Under the pieces are notes generated by a model that saw only the letters and a list, made by a program, of their open reading frames with translations, ran no database searches and was not told the origin of the DNA. From Amycolatopsis oliviviridis (GTDB taxonomy: Bacteria; Actinomycetota; Actinomycetes; Mycobacteriales; Pseudonocardiaceae): 64,000 bases of DNA. The number at the start of each line of letters is the position of its first letter. Within the stretch, counting starts at the first letter, position 1. The translations under genes and the position numbers were made by a program. The stretch is taken from contig NZ_BNAY01000005.1 of assembly GCF_014654365.1 (NCBI RefSeq), positions 620,001 to 684,000 of the forward strand. Direction: 5' to 3'. This document shows positions 27,840-37,063 of this stretch, in pieces.

Positions 27840-28517
27840 ATGCAGGTTCAGATTCGTCACCAGCCGTCGTTCGCGGTGGCGAGGCTCATGCTCGCGCCCG
27901 GCGAGCCGGCGCAGGTCGAGTCCGGCGCGATGATGGCGACGAGCTATGGCGTGCAGGTCCAGTCCCAGGCGCAGGGCGGCATCATGAAGGGCCTCGGCCG
28001 CGCCTTCCTCTCCGGCGAGTCCTTCTTCATCTCCACCTACACCGCCCCACAGAACGGCGGCTGGGTCGACGTCGCCGCGAACCTGCCGGGCGACATGCAG
28101 GTCATCAACCTCGACGGCCGCACCGGCTGGTGCGTCACCCGCGGCTCGTGGCTCGCGTCCTCCCACAGCGTGCAGACCGAGACCAAATGGGGTGGGCTCA
28201 AGAACCTCGTCGGCGGCGAGGGCGGCTTCCTGACCCACGCGACGGGACAGGGCCCGCTGGTCGTGGCCTGCTACGGCGCGCTGGAGACGGTCACCCTCCA
28301 GCAGGGCGAGGTGATCACCATCGACACCGGGCACGTCGTCGCGTTCGCCGACACCGTCCAGTACCAGATCCGCAAGGTCGCCACCGGCGTCATCCAGTCG
28401 ATGAAGAGCGGTGAAGGCCTCGTCTTCGACTTCGCCGGGCCGGGCCAGTTGCTCACCCAGACCCGCAACCCGTCGGCGCTGTCCGCCTGGGTGATCGCCC
28501 AGGTCCCCGCCCGCTGA
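27840..28517 (+). CDS. AIM24 family protein, copy 1
   Basis: 225 residues from ATG 27840 (GGGGAG ribosome site upstream). AIM24 domain beta-sandwich: SGAMMATSYGVQVQSQAQGG, LGRAFLSGESFFISTYTAPQ, GWVDVAANLPGDMQVINLDG, GLKNLVGGEGGFLTHATGQG and FDFAGPGQLLTQTRNP. The family is named after a yeast mitochondrial protein; bacterial members have no established function. Four bases separate it from a paralogue of about 30% visible identity, suggesting that the two products work together. Confidence 0.9.
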   Translation: MQVQIRHQPSFAVARLMLAPGEPAQVESGAMMATSYGVQVQSQAQGGIMKGLGRAFLSGESFFISTYTAPQNGGWVDVAANLPGDMQVINLDGRTGWCVTRGSWLASSHSVQTETKWGGLKNLVGGEGGFLTHATGQGPLVVACYGALETVTLQQGEVITIDTGHVVAFADTVQYQIRKVATGVIQSMKSGEGLVFDFAGPGQLLTQTRNPSALSAWVIAQVPAR

Positions 28518-28521
28518 GCGC

Positions 28522-29145
28522 ATGCGCGTCCAGACGAGGCACACCCCGAACTTCGGGGTCGCACGCGTGCTGTTGTCCCCCGGCGAGGCCGTCCAGGCCG
28601 CCGGGGACACCATGCTGGCCAGCAGTTTCGGCATCACCGAAACCGTGCCCGCGCGCGGCGGCTCCCGGGCGGGCAAGGCGGCCCCGTCGGTGTTCAACGC
28701 GCCCGAGGGCGGCGGCTGGATCGACTTCGCGCCGCTGACCGCCGGGGACGTCTACCCGCTGGAATTCACCGGCGGCGCGGGCTGGTGCGTGAGCCGGGAC
28801 GCGATCCTCGCCCGGCCGGCGACCATCCGGCAGGACCCCGGCTGGGCACCGCTGCAGAAGCTCTTCGGCGCGGACTCCGGCTTCCTGGAGCACTACAGCG
28901 GGAGCGGTCCGCTCGTCCTGGCCGCGCAAGGCCCGGTCGACGCCTTCGAACTCACCGCGGGCGAACTCGTCACCGTGCGGCCGGACTTCCTGCTCGCGTA
29001 TCCGGACACCGTGCAGTGCCGTCTCCGCGCCGTCGACCAGTCCGGACCGCAGTCGGTCCGGACCGGCGAGGGGCTCGCGCTCGACTTCGCAGGACCAGGA
29101 CGCGTCCTCGTGCAAGCGCGCAATAGGCGGCTTTCTCGCGGGTGA
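28522..29145 (+). CDS. AIM24 family protein, copy 2 (shorter, diverged)
   Basis: 207 residues. It aligns with its upstream neighbour along the length: MRVQTRHTPNFGVARVLLSP versus MQVQIRHQPSFAVARLMLAP, GWCVSRDAILA versus GWCVTRGSWLA, LFGADSGFLEHYSGSGPLVL and LALDFAGPGRVLVQARN. It has lost the glycine-rich GGIMKGLGRAFLSGE loop present in copy 1, replaced by RGGSRAGKAAPSVF. It may form a hetero-oligomer with copy 1. Its function is unknown. Confidence 0.88.
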   Translation: MRVQTRHTPNFGVARVLLSPGEAVQAAGDTMLASSFGITETVPARGGSRAGKAAPSVFNAPEGGGWIDFAPLTAGDVYPLEFTGGAGWCVSRDAILARPATIRQDPGWAPLQKLFGADSGFLEHYSGSGPLVLAAQGPVDAFELTAGELVTVRPDFLLAYPDTVQCRLRAVDQSGPQSVRTGEGLALDFAGPGRVLVQARNRRLSRG

Positions 29146-29259
29146 CCTTGGGACGAATTGAGCATTGCCGACGCCGGTAATTCGGGTAGCGTGAACTGCA
29201 CTTCAAACCGCCGACCGGGGCAGACGAGGGCGGCGGGTCCCGTGCTGAGGGAGGGCGCC

Positions 29260-29466
29260 GTGGCAGTCGGCACCGTCAAGTGGTTCAACTCGGAAAAGGG
29301 CTACGGATTCATCGAATCCACTGAAGGGCCCGACGTCTTCGTCCACTACTCGGCCATTCAGGCCGATGGATTCCGGACGCTCGACGAGGGGGATCGCGTG
29401 GAATTCGAAGTCCAATCCGGCCGTGACGGGCGGAGTCAGGCTGCGGACGTACGCAAGGTCTCATAA
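29260..29466 (+). CDS. Cold-shock domain protein
   Basis: 68 residues from the GTG at 29260, preceded by GAGGGAGGG. Single-stranded nucleic-acid-binding OB fold with both RNP motifs: KGYGFIE (RNP1) and VFVHYSAI (RNP2), in the frame [21 protein letters not shown] CspA-like RNA chaperone. It is monocistronic by position, 56 bp before the kinase gene. The 114-bp leader is AT-richer than its surroundings, as is usual for csp leaders. Confidence 0.95.
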   Translation: MAVGTVKWFNSEKGYGFIESTEGPDVFVHYSAIQADGFRTLDEGDRVEFEVQSGRDGRSQAADVRKVS

Positions 29467-29522
29467 GAGGACTTCGGGCGACCCCCGGCGGCCTCGGGAA
29501 CTGGCGCGTTAGGCTGCGCTGC

Positions 29523-30983
29523 GTGACAGGCGATGAGTCGGGGGACCTGACCGGTCGCCGGCTGGGCAACTACCGCATCGACGGTGTGCTCGGCAAGGGC
29601 GGCATGAGCGTGACCTACAAGGCCACGGACGTGCGGCTCGGACGCAAGGTGGCACTGAAGGTCATCGGTGATCACCTCGGGGCCGACGCCGAGTTCCGCG
29701 AACGCTTCGTCGACGAAGCGCGGAACACGTCCGCGATCGACCATGCCAACGTCGTGCCCTTGTACGACTTCGGCGAGCTCGAAGGCATGCTCTACATCGC
29801 CATGCGGATGGTCGACGGCGGGGACCTCGCCGGGCTGATCTCCGGTGGACCGATCGCGCCCGCCCGCGCGCTGACCATGCTCGACCAGGTCGCCGACGCG
29901 CTCGACACCCTGCACAACCGGGGTCTCGTGCACCTCGACGTCAAACCGGCGAACGTCCTGGTCACCAGCAAGGAGACCTCACGCGAGCACGTCTACGTCG
30001 CCGACTTCGGCCTGACCCGCCGCGGCGCCACCGGCCACCGCACCCGCGGCGGCGACTTCCTCGGCTCGCCGACCTACGCGGCCCCCGAGCACCTGCGCGG
30101 TGAGCCGCTCGACGGCCGCACCGACCAGTACGCGCTCACCTGTGTCCTCTACGCCTGCCTGACCGGCAGCCCGCCCTTCAAGGGCGACGTGCAGACCGTC
30201 ATCAAGGGGCATCTGAACGGCGAGCCCCCGGCCATCTCGCGGATCGTCGGCCTGCCCGCCGGGATCGACGAGGTCGTCCGGAAGGGAATGGCGAAGAATC
30301 CCGCCGATCGCTACCCGAACTGTGTTGAGATGATCGCGGCCGCCAGGCGTGCCCTGGGTCCGCTCGCGACGTCGAACGAGCCCCCGGGCCCGCCCGGGCA
30401 GGCGGCGGCCGCGACCGTCCAGCAGGCGGTACCGCAGCAAGCGCCACGGCAGAACACGCCGCCACAGGGAGAGGGGGGCCCCGTGCACCCGTACGGAGGA
30501 CAGCAGCCCGGCTACGGCCAGCAGGGACCGCAGGGTCCCCCGCCGCAAGGCCCGCCCCCGCAGGGCCCGCCGCCCGGCTACGGCCCGCCGCCCCAGCAGG
30601 GTGGCTTCCAGCAGGGCGGGTTCCAGCAAGGCCCGCCCCCGGGGTACGGCCCGCCGCCGCAGCAAGGCGGTTTCCAGCAGCAGGGTGGCTTCCAGCAGGG
30701 CCCGCCGCCGGGGTACGGCCCGCCGCCGCAACAGCAGGGCGGTTTCCAGCAGCAGCCCAAGAAGGGCGGCGGCGCCAAGTGGATCTGGATCATCGTCGGC
30801 GTCCTCGTGGTCGCGGGCGCGATCGTGGCGGCGATCTTCATCTTCGGTGATTCGAGCAGCGGCAACGGCCCGCAGACCACCGCGCCGAACATCCCGGTCG
30901 GTCCCGGCAACTCGCAGTCGCAGGCCCCGGGTACGTCGGGGAAGGCTCCGCCGACGTCCATCTCGATCAAACCGAGCAGCTGA
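29523..30983 (+). CDS. Membrane Ser/Thr protein kinase with Pro/Gln repeats
   Basis: 486 residues from GTG. Hanks-type kinase domain (about residues 14-270): glycine loop VLGKGGMSVTYKA, beta-3 Lys in KVALKVI, catalytic loop VHLDVKPANVLV, DFGLTRRG, APEHLRGEPLDGRTDQYALT. The catalytic loop has HLD instead of HRD, so it is a non-RD kinase. A Pro/Gln/Gly juxtamembrane region with repeats of PPGYGPPPQQ(G)GGFQQ (residues ~325-415) precedes a membrane helix (WIWIIVGVLVVAGAIVAAIF) and a short extracytoplasmic Ser/Pro tail with no PASTA domain. The signal sensed is unknown. Confidence 0.92.
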   Translation: MTGDESGDLTGRRLGNYRIDGVLGKGGMSVTYKATDVRLGRKVALKVIGDHLGADAEFRERFVDEARNTSAIDHANVVPLYDFGELEGMLYIAMRMVDGGDLAGLISGGPIAPARALTMLDQVADALDTLHNRGLVHLDVKPANVLVTSKETSREHVYVADFGLTRRGATGHRTRGGDFLGSPTYAAPEHLRGEPLDGRTDQYALTCVLYACLTGSPPFKGDVQTVIKGHLNGEPPAISRIVGLPAGIDEVVRKGMAKNPADRYPNCVEMIAAARRALGPLATSNEPPGPPGQAAAATVQQAVPQQAPRQNTPPQGEGGPVHPYGGQQPGYGQQGPQGPPPQGPPPQGPPPGYGPPPQQGGFQQGGFQQGPPPGYGPPPQQGGFQQQGGFQQGPPPGYGPPPQQQGGFQQQPKKGGGAKWIWIIVGVLVVAGAIVAAIFIFGDSSSGNGPQTTAPNIPVGPGNSQSQAPGTSGKAPPTSISIKPSS

Positions 30984-31009
30984 CACGTCACCCCCTCTCA
31001 CCTGCGGTT

Positions 31010-31071
31010 CTTGCACTCGACCCTGGAGAGTGCTAAACACGGCATTGGCACTCGACGCCGTCGAGTGCCAG
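31010..31071 (+). promoter_or_regulatory. Two tandem CIRCE elements (HrcA operators)
   Basis: CIRCE 1 (31010-31036) has a perfect right arm GAGTGCTAA and a left arm CTTGCACTC (7 of 9 to consensus TTAGCACTC), nine bases apart. CIRCE 2 (31045-31071) is TTGGCACTC-N9-GAGTGCCAG. Both keep the 9-9-9 geometry. They lie about 165-225 bp before groEL, implying heat-shock control by HrcA repression. Confidence 0.9.
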
Positions 31072-31126
31072 GCAGGCGGTCACCGACCGCCCGCCTGAAG
31101 GTCGGGACGGTGAGGCCGCACCCTGA

Positions 31127-32863
<1,737 letters not shown>

Positions 32864-32883
32864 GTTCGAGCCCGTAACACCGG

Positions 32884-32917
32884 AAAGCCCGGACGCGCCT
32901 CGCGCGTCCGGGCTTTT
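32884..32917 (+). terminator. Intrinsic terminator of groEL
   Basis: A 12-bp stem GCCCGGACGCGC/GCGCGTCCGGGC with a 3-base loop (32887-32913), followed by TTTTCC and preceded by GAAA, about 20 bp after the stop. This is a classical rho-independent structure. Confidence 0.9.
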
Positions 32918-32962
32918 CCTTTGTGGAGGTGGGTGTGTGGGCGCCGGTACCGCATCGGCCGG

Positions 32963-33016
32963 GGTGGTCGTGAGTGGTAAGTGTCGTTCTAACGTCACTT
33001 ACCACTCACGACCACC
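32963..33016. repeat. Family C palindrome (copy 2)
   Basis: 26-bp arms (32963-32988, 32991-33016) with one mismatch and a 2-base loop; core CGTGAGTGGTAAGTG. Same family as 3014-3061. It lies between convergent groEL and the PspC gene, in addition to two other hairpins. Confidence 0.88.
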
Positions 33017-33086
33017 TTGCCCGACGCGGTACCGCCGCTTGCCTGCTCGCTGTCCGTGAAGGTCGAGTTTCCTCGGCTGAGCCGCG

Positions 33087-33182
33087 TGAAGGGGGCCTTC
33101 ACGCGCACCCGTCGTGACGTGCCCTCCTGCGGTCGGTGAAGGCAAAGCGAAAGGCCCGGACATCCCCATGTCCGGGCCTTTC
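33087..33182. terminator. Two further hairpins between groEL and the PspC gene
   Basis: GTGAAGG-GGG-CCTTCAC (33087-33103) is a small palindrome resembling the TGAAGG part of families A and E. Then GAAAGGCCCGGACAT-CCCC-ATGTCCGGGCCTTTC (33149-33182) is a perfect 15-bp stem with A-rich and T-rich flanks, suited to terminate from both sides, chiefly for the minus-strand PspC gene. The 380-bp gap 32864-33243 contains no gene. Confidence 0.8.
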
Positions 33183-33243
33183 GTCCATCCCCCTGCCCCC
33201 TTGGGCGGACGCCGCGTCCCCTGCGCGCGACGTCCGCCCTCGA

Positions 33244-33468
33244 TCAGGATTCGCCCGGTTGCTCCGGAGTCAGGAGCCAAGCGGCGGCGTAGAGCGGGAT
33301 CGCGAAACCGGCGGTGAAGAACACGCCCGCCACGAGGGCGATGCGCAGGATCGCGGCGTCGACGCCGAGGTAGGCGGCCCAGCCGCCGGCGACGCCCGCG
33401 AGCATCTTGTCGGTCCGGCTGCGGTAGAGCTTCTTGGTGGCCTGAGGGGTGTACACGCTGTTCGTCAT
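33244..33468 (-). CDS. PspC-domain small membrane protein
   Basis: 74 residues from ATG (complement 33466-33468). The PspC pattern KKLYRSRTDKMLAGVAGGWA, AYLGVDAAILRIALV, followed by a helix AGVFFTAGFAIPLYAAAWLL, is clear. In enterobacteria PspC helps sense envelope stress; in actinobacteria stand-alone PspC proteins are common and of unknown partner. No pspA is adjacent. The N-terminus before the domain is short (MTNSVYTPQAT). Confidence 0.9.
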   Translation of the reverse strand: MTNSVYTPQATKKLYRSRTDKMLAGVAGGWAAYLGVDAAILRIALVAGVFFTAGFAIPLYAAAWLLTPEQPGES

Positions 33469-33584
33469 GGATCGATGTTCGCCCGGGACCGACCCTCGGC
33501 ACATCGGGGAACGGCCCTGGGGCGACCCTGGAATCCGACCCTGAGGAGCCGAAAATCGGATGCCCGGCGCGTGTCCCCGCGGGT

Positions 33585-34367
33585 ATGACTTCTGGGGTGA
33601 AACACGACAGCCCCGAATTCGCCGCCATCGCCGAGCAGGGCACGATCCTGCGCTGCCAGGTCGGGTCCGGGCTGCACGGCACCGCCGTGCTCGGCCAGGA
33701 CGACCGGGACGAGCTCGGCATCTGCGTCGAGCCGCCCAGCCACGTGATCGGCCTGAAGCGGTTCGAGCAGTACATCTTCCGCACGCAGCCGGAAGGCGTC
33801 CGGTCCGGTCCCGGCGACCTCGACCTGACCGTCTACTCGCTGCGCAAGTGGATGCGCCTGGCGCTCAACGGGAACCCGACCGTCCTGTTGCCGTTGTTCG
33901 TGCCGGAGAGCGAGATCGTCGCGATCGACGAGCTCGGCGCCGAACTGCGCGAGAACGCGCACCGGATCGTCTCGCGCGTCGCGGGCCTGAGGTTCCTCGG
34001 CTACTCCCGCGCCCAGCGCGACCGGATGCTGGGGTTGCGCGGCAAGGCGGGAAGGGCGGAGCTGATCGAGAAGTACGGCTTCGACACGAAGTTCGCCATG
34101 CACATGGTGCGCCTCGGCGTGCAGGGTGTGGAGCTGCTGGAGACCGGGCGGATCACGCTCCCGGTGCCGGAACCGTGGCTGGGCTGGCTTCGTGACCTGC
34201 GACAGGGCAGGAAGACCCGCGACGAAGCGCTGGAGGCCGTCGAGTCTCTTGAGCACCGGCTCGACGAGCTGGTGCGCGGGGCGTCGCCGCTGCCGGAGGA
34301 GCCGGACACCGGCTGGGTCGACGCTTGGCTCGTGCAGGCCTACGTAAGGGCGTGGAAGATGCCTTGA
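33585..34367 (+). CDS. Predicted nucleotidyltransferase (COG3541/YcgL-like)
   Basis: 260 residues. Polymerase-beta-type nucleotidyltransferase start: GSGLHGTAVLGQDDRDELGI, corresponding to the GS...D.D motif that binds metal and NTP, then DLDLTVYSLRKWMRLALNGN (third acidic residues), and a helical C-terminus LGYSRAQRDRMLGL, DTKFAMHMVRLGVQGVELLE. The first motif reads DDRDELG where many relatives have DxDxR. The substrate is unknown; relatives are sometimes placed with RNA repair. It is translationally coupled (TGATG) to the pheC-like gene, an unexpected partner. Confidence 0.8.
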   Translation: MTSGVKHDSPEFAAIAEQGTILRCQVGSGLHGTAVLGQDDRDELGICVEPPSHVIGLKRFEQYIFRTQPEGVRSGPGDLDLTVYSLRKWMRLALNGNPTVLLPLFVPESEIVAIDELGAELRENAHRIVSRVAGLRFLGYSRAQRDRMLGLRGKAGRAELIEKYGFDTKFAMHMVRLGVQGVELLETGRITLPVPEPWLGWLRDLRQGRKTRDEALEAVESLEHRLDELVRGASPLPEEPDTGWVDAWLVQAYVRAWKMP

Positions 34368-35161
34368 TGACGATCAAGGCGAAAACGCTCACGTTCGGTA
34401 TCGCGGTGCTGACCGTGCTGGGAATCGGCACGGCCAGTGCCGCGCCCGAGGACCATGGCGCGCGGAGCAGGCTCGACGTCGTCCAGGCGCGCGGGGAGAT
34501 CCGCGTGTGCTCGACGGGGGACTACCGCCCCTTCACCTATCGCGACGCGGCAGGCGTGTGGAGCGGGATCGACATCGAGCTCGCGGGCGACCTGGCCGGG
34601 CGGCTCGGCGTCCGGCTTCAGCTGGTCCAGACCACTTGGAAGGCCATTGCCGACGACATCGGGCGGAAGTGCGACCTCGCGATGGGTGGTGTGTCGGTGA
34701 CCCTGGACCGGGCGAAGAAGGGGTTCTACACCGTTCCCTACCTTCGGGACGGCAAGACGCCGATCACCTTGTGCGAGAACGAAAAACGATTCCGGACGCT
34801 GGAGCAGATCGATCAGCCCGGCGTCCGGGCGATCGTGAATCCGGGTGGTACCAACGAACAGTTCGCCGATGCCAACCTCAAGCGGGCGACCATCATGCGG
34901 CATCCTGACAACAACACGATCTTCGCCGAGATCATGGCCGGGCGGGCCGACCTGATGATCACGGACGCGACCGAAACCCGTTGGCAGGCAAAGCAAAATC
35001 CGCGGTTGTGCGCTGTGCATCCCGAAGAGCCGTTCACTTTCTCGGAGAAGGCGTACCTGCTGCCGCGGGACGTCGTGTTCAAGGAATGGACCGACCAGTG
35101 GCTGCATCTCGCGCTGAACGACGGCACCTACGCGCGGATCGCGAAGCCGTGGCTCGGCTGA
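34367..35161 (+). CDS. pheC: Secreted cyclohexadienyl dehydratase-like (PheC) / SBP_bac_3 fold protein
   Basis: 264 residues; ATG overlaps the previous stop. The signal peptide MTIKAKTLTFGIAVLTVLGI ends near ASA-APE. The mature part has the periplasmic-binding-protein fold and follows Pseudomonas PheC very closely as I recall that sequence: GDYRPFTYRD, PYLRDGKTPITLCENEKRF, RTLEQIDQPGVRAIVNPGGT, DLMITDATETRWQ, CAVHPEEPFTFSEKAYLLPR. PheC dehydrates prephenate to phenylpyruvate and arogenate to phenylalanine outside the cytoplasm. Retention of the TDATET acidic residue and the whole PYLRDGK/NPGGTNEQFA pockets suggests an enzyme rather than a transport-binding protein. Confidence 0.82.
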   Translation: MTIKAKTLTFGIAVLTVLGIGTASAAPEDHGARSRLDVVQARGEIRVCSTGDYRPFTYRDAAGVWSGIDIELAGDLAGRLGVRLQLVQTTWKAIADDIGRKCDLAMGGVSVTLDRAKKGFYTVPYLRDGKTPITLCENEKRFRTLEQIDQPGVRAIVNPGGTNEQFADANLKRATIMRHPDNNTIFAEIMAGRADLMITDATETRWQAKQNPRLCAVHPEEPFTFSEKAYLLPRDVVFKEWTDQWLHLALNDGTYARIAKPWLG

Positions 35162-35238
35162 AATCGGTTTGAACCACTTTCGTTATCCGGCCGTATCCCT
35201 GGATGTGGGTGAGGAGGAACCAGACCGGAGGAACACGG

Positions 35239-35931
35239 ATGATGAACAGCGCCGGGAAACACCGCAAGCGAGCGACGATCGGCATCGCGTCCGTCCTCGG
35301 GGTGGCCGCGATCGCCGCGGCGATGTTCGCGGTCAGCACACCGGACGGGCAGGCCGCGGAAAGCTGCCAGGGACTCGACACCGCCCTCCGGAACAACCTC
35401 AACTTCATCGCCGGTCAGCAAGCGAAGCCGGACGCACTTTCCGAAGCGCGGATCGCGAACCGGCAGGCCGTCGTCGACCTCATCCAGCAGCGCCGCCAGA
35501 CCGCCGGGTGCACCGAGGACGTGCAAGCCGATGGCGGGAAGCAGGAGCGGAACCAGGCCGCCGACGAGGCCGAGAAGGCCGCCGAAAAGGACGCCGGGAT
35601 GAACGATGCCATGGCGGGCGAGGACGAGGCGGCCGAGCAGAAGGACGAAGCGGCCGGGGAGGACGCGGCCGCGGGTGGGGGCGGCGAGGTCGTTTGCCAG
35701 GGCTCCACGGTGACGCTCTCCGGCGAGGGCGGCGCGCCCGCCGCGTCCAGCGGTGAGTTCCCCGCGGGCACCAAGCTGAAGGTGACGAACCTGGACAACG
35801 ACAAGTCCACGACCGTCGAGGTCACCGGCACTTCCGGCAGTTGCGCGCTGCTGAACAACGCGGCCTTCGAACAGGTCCGCGAACCGGGGAAGTTCCTGAT
35901 CCGCCGGGCCACCATCGAGCGGGTCGGCTGA
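35239..35931 (+). CDS. Secreted protein with an RlpA/double-psi-barrel-like C-terminus
   Basis: 230 residues from ATG 35239 (GGAGGA upstream). A signal-anchor (ATIGIASVLGVAAIAAAMFAV) is followed by a Cys-containing N-domain (SCQGLDTALRNNLNFIAGQQ...TAGC), a highly charged Ala/Glu/Lys linker that looks like a single alpha-helix (residues ~95-145), and a C-domain GEFPAGTKLKVTNLDNDKST, TVEVTGTSGSCALLNNAAFE. That block resembles double-psi barrels of RlpA (GT.v.VtNl.N...v.V), but the catalytic Asp after VEV is missing (VTGTSG). It may therefore bind rather than cleave glycan. The domain call is tentative. Confidence 0.65.
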   Translation: MMNSAGKHRKRATIGIASVLGVAAIAAAMFAVSTPDGQAAESCQGLDTALRNNLNFIAGQQAKPDALSEARIANRQAVVDLIQQRRQTAGCTEDVQADGGKQERNQAADEAEKAAEKDAGMNDAMAGEDEAAEQKDEAAGEDAAAGGGGEVVCQGSTVTLSGEGGAPAASSGEFPAGTKLKVTNLDNDKSTTVEVTGTSGSCALLNNAAFEQVREPGKFLIRRATIERVG

Positions 35932-35984
35932 ACCACCCGCACCGGAACGGGGAAGGCGCGGACGTATCCGGTGCGGCGACGACA

Positions 35985-36019
35985 CGAGTCCTCCCGGTCC
36001 CCTCGGCCGGGAGGGCTCG
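35985..36019 (+). terminator. Hairpin after the RlpA-like gene
   Basis: CGAGTCCTCCCGG (35985-35997) pairs with CCGGGAGGGCTCG (36007-36019) with one mismatch and a 9-base loop; a T-containing stretch (CGTTTGTAT) follows after several bases. It lies in the 157-bp gap before the M23 peptidase. Confidence 0.6.
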
Positions 36020-36088
36020 TGGCCGTTTGTATCTCGCTTGTACGCCCTTTCGGGACGCTTCTCGCGAAACGCCGAGAAAGGACATCCG

Positions 36089-36997
36089 ATGAGATTCAGA
36101 CGAGTGGTCACCGCGGCCGCCACCGCCTTGCTGGGCATGGCCGGGCTGGCGATCACCGCGACGTCGGCCGAAGCCGCCGTCGGGCCGCGTCCCAACTTCC
36201 AGCTCCCGTTCCCCTGCAACCAGGTGTGGAACGGCGACAACGACAACAGCAGCGCGCACAAGGCCTACGAAATCGACTTCAACCGCGGCAGTTCCGCCGG
36301 AGCGGACCTCGGTGACACCGTCGTCGCGGCGGCCGCGGGCAAGGTGGTCATCTCGGCACACCAGGGTTCGGACAACGGCTTCGGCAACCTGGTGAAGATC
36401 GACCACGGTGGGGGATGGTCGACCTACTACGCGCATCTGAAGGTCCGCTCGGTCGCGCTCAACGCGCAGGTCGCGCAGGGGCAGAAGATCGGCGAGGTCG
36501 GCAACACCTCCAAGCCGGGCAACAACATCAGCCCGCACCTGCACTACGAGGTCCGCACCAACGACTCCTCGTGGCCGAGCAACATCAAGCCCGCGTACTT
36601 CAACGGCGTGAAGTTCGGCTACCCCAACGCCAACGTGACCTCCAAGAACACGTGCAGCGGCAGCGGGAACCCCAACCCGTACGACGCCGTCGAGGTGTGC
36701 GGCGACGGCTACAAGGTGATCGACTCGCAGGCGCTCGGCAGCGCCGCGACCACGTACCTGCTGTACAACAGCACGAACAAGAACAACTGCGTCACCACCA
36801 TCAAGTCCACCTCGGTGGGTGCGGCCAGCGCGGTTTCGGCCTTCCTCGAAGTGGAAGGCTCGGCCAGGAAGACCGACTCGGGCAGCTTCGAGTACTACGC
36901 GGGTCCGGTGAGCGCGGCCGCCGGCGCGAAGTGCGTCAGGTGGGGCGGCTCGGCGGGTTCGTCCAGCTACGAATCACCGCTTGAACACTGCGGCTGA
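36089..36997 (+). CDS. Secreted M23 (LytM-type) peptidase
   Basis: 302 residues from ATG 36089 (AGAAAGGA upstream). The signal peptide (FRRVVTAAATALLGMAGLAI) is cleaved near AEA-AVG. The lysostaphin-fold zinc endopeptidase has HKAYEIDFNRG (His/Asp ligands), VVAAAAGKVVISAHQGSDNG, YYAHLKVRSV and the catalytic HLHYEV. A C-terminal Cys-rich domain of about 110 residues (EVCGDGYKVIDSQALGSAAT, YLLYNSTNKNNCVTTIKSTS) resembles the small 'spore-associated/expansin-like' domains that follow actinobacterial peptidases. It probably cuts peptidoglycan cross-bridges outside the cell. Confidence 0.9.
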   Translation: MRFRRVVTAAATALLGMAGLAITATSAEAAVGPRPNFQLPFPCNQVWNGDNDNSSAHKAYEIDFNRGSSAGADLGDTVVAAAAGKVVISAHQGSDNGFGNLVKIDHGGGWSTYYAHLKVRSVALNAQVAQGQKIGEVGNTSKPGNNISPHLHYEVRTNDSSWPSNIKPAYFNGVKFGYPNANVTSKNTCSGSGNPNPYDAVEVCGDGYKVIDSQALGSAATTYLLYNSTNKNNCVTTIKSTSVGAASAVSAFLEVEGSARKTDSGSFEYYAGPVSAAAGAKCVRWGGSAGSSSYESPLEHCG

Positions 36998-37014
36998 CCC
37001 TGTCCCCAACGCGC

Positions 37015-37063
37015 AATGAAGGACGCTTTCATAGCAAAATTTGCTATGAAAGCGTCCTTCATT
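37015..37063. repeat. Family E palindrome (copy 2)
   Basis: A 24-bp perfect stem with a single unpaired A (arms 37015-37038, 37040-37063; core ATGAAGGACGCTTTCATAGC). It ends directly at the menC stop codon (37064). Compared with 17721-17779, GGGGCC is replaced by GGACGC on one arm and GGCCCC by GCGTCC on the other. Confidence 0.92.
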
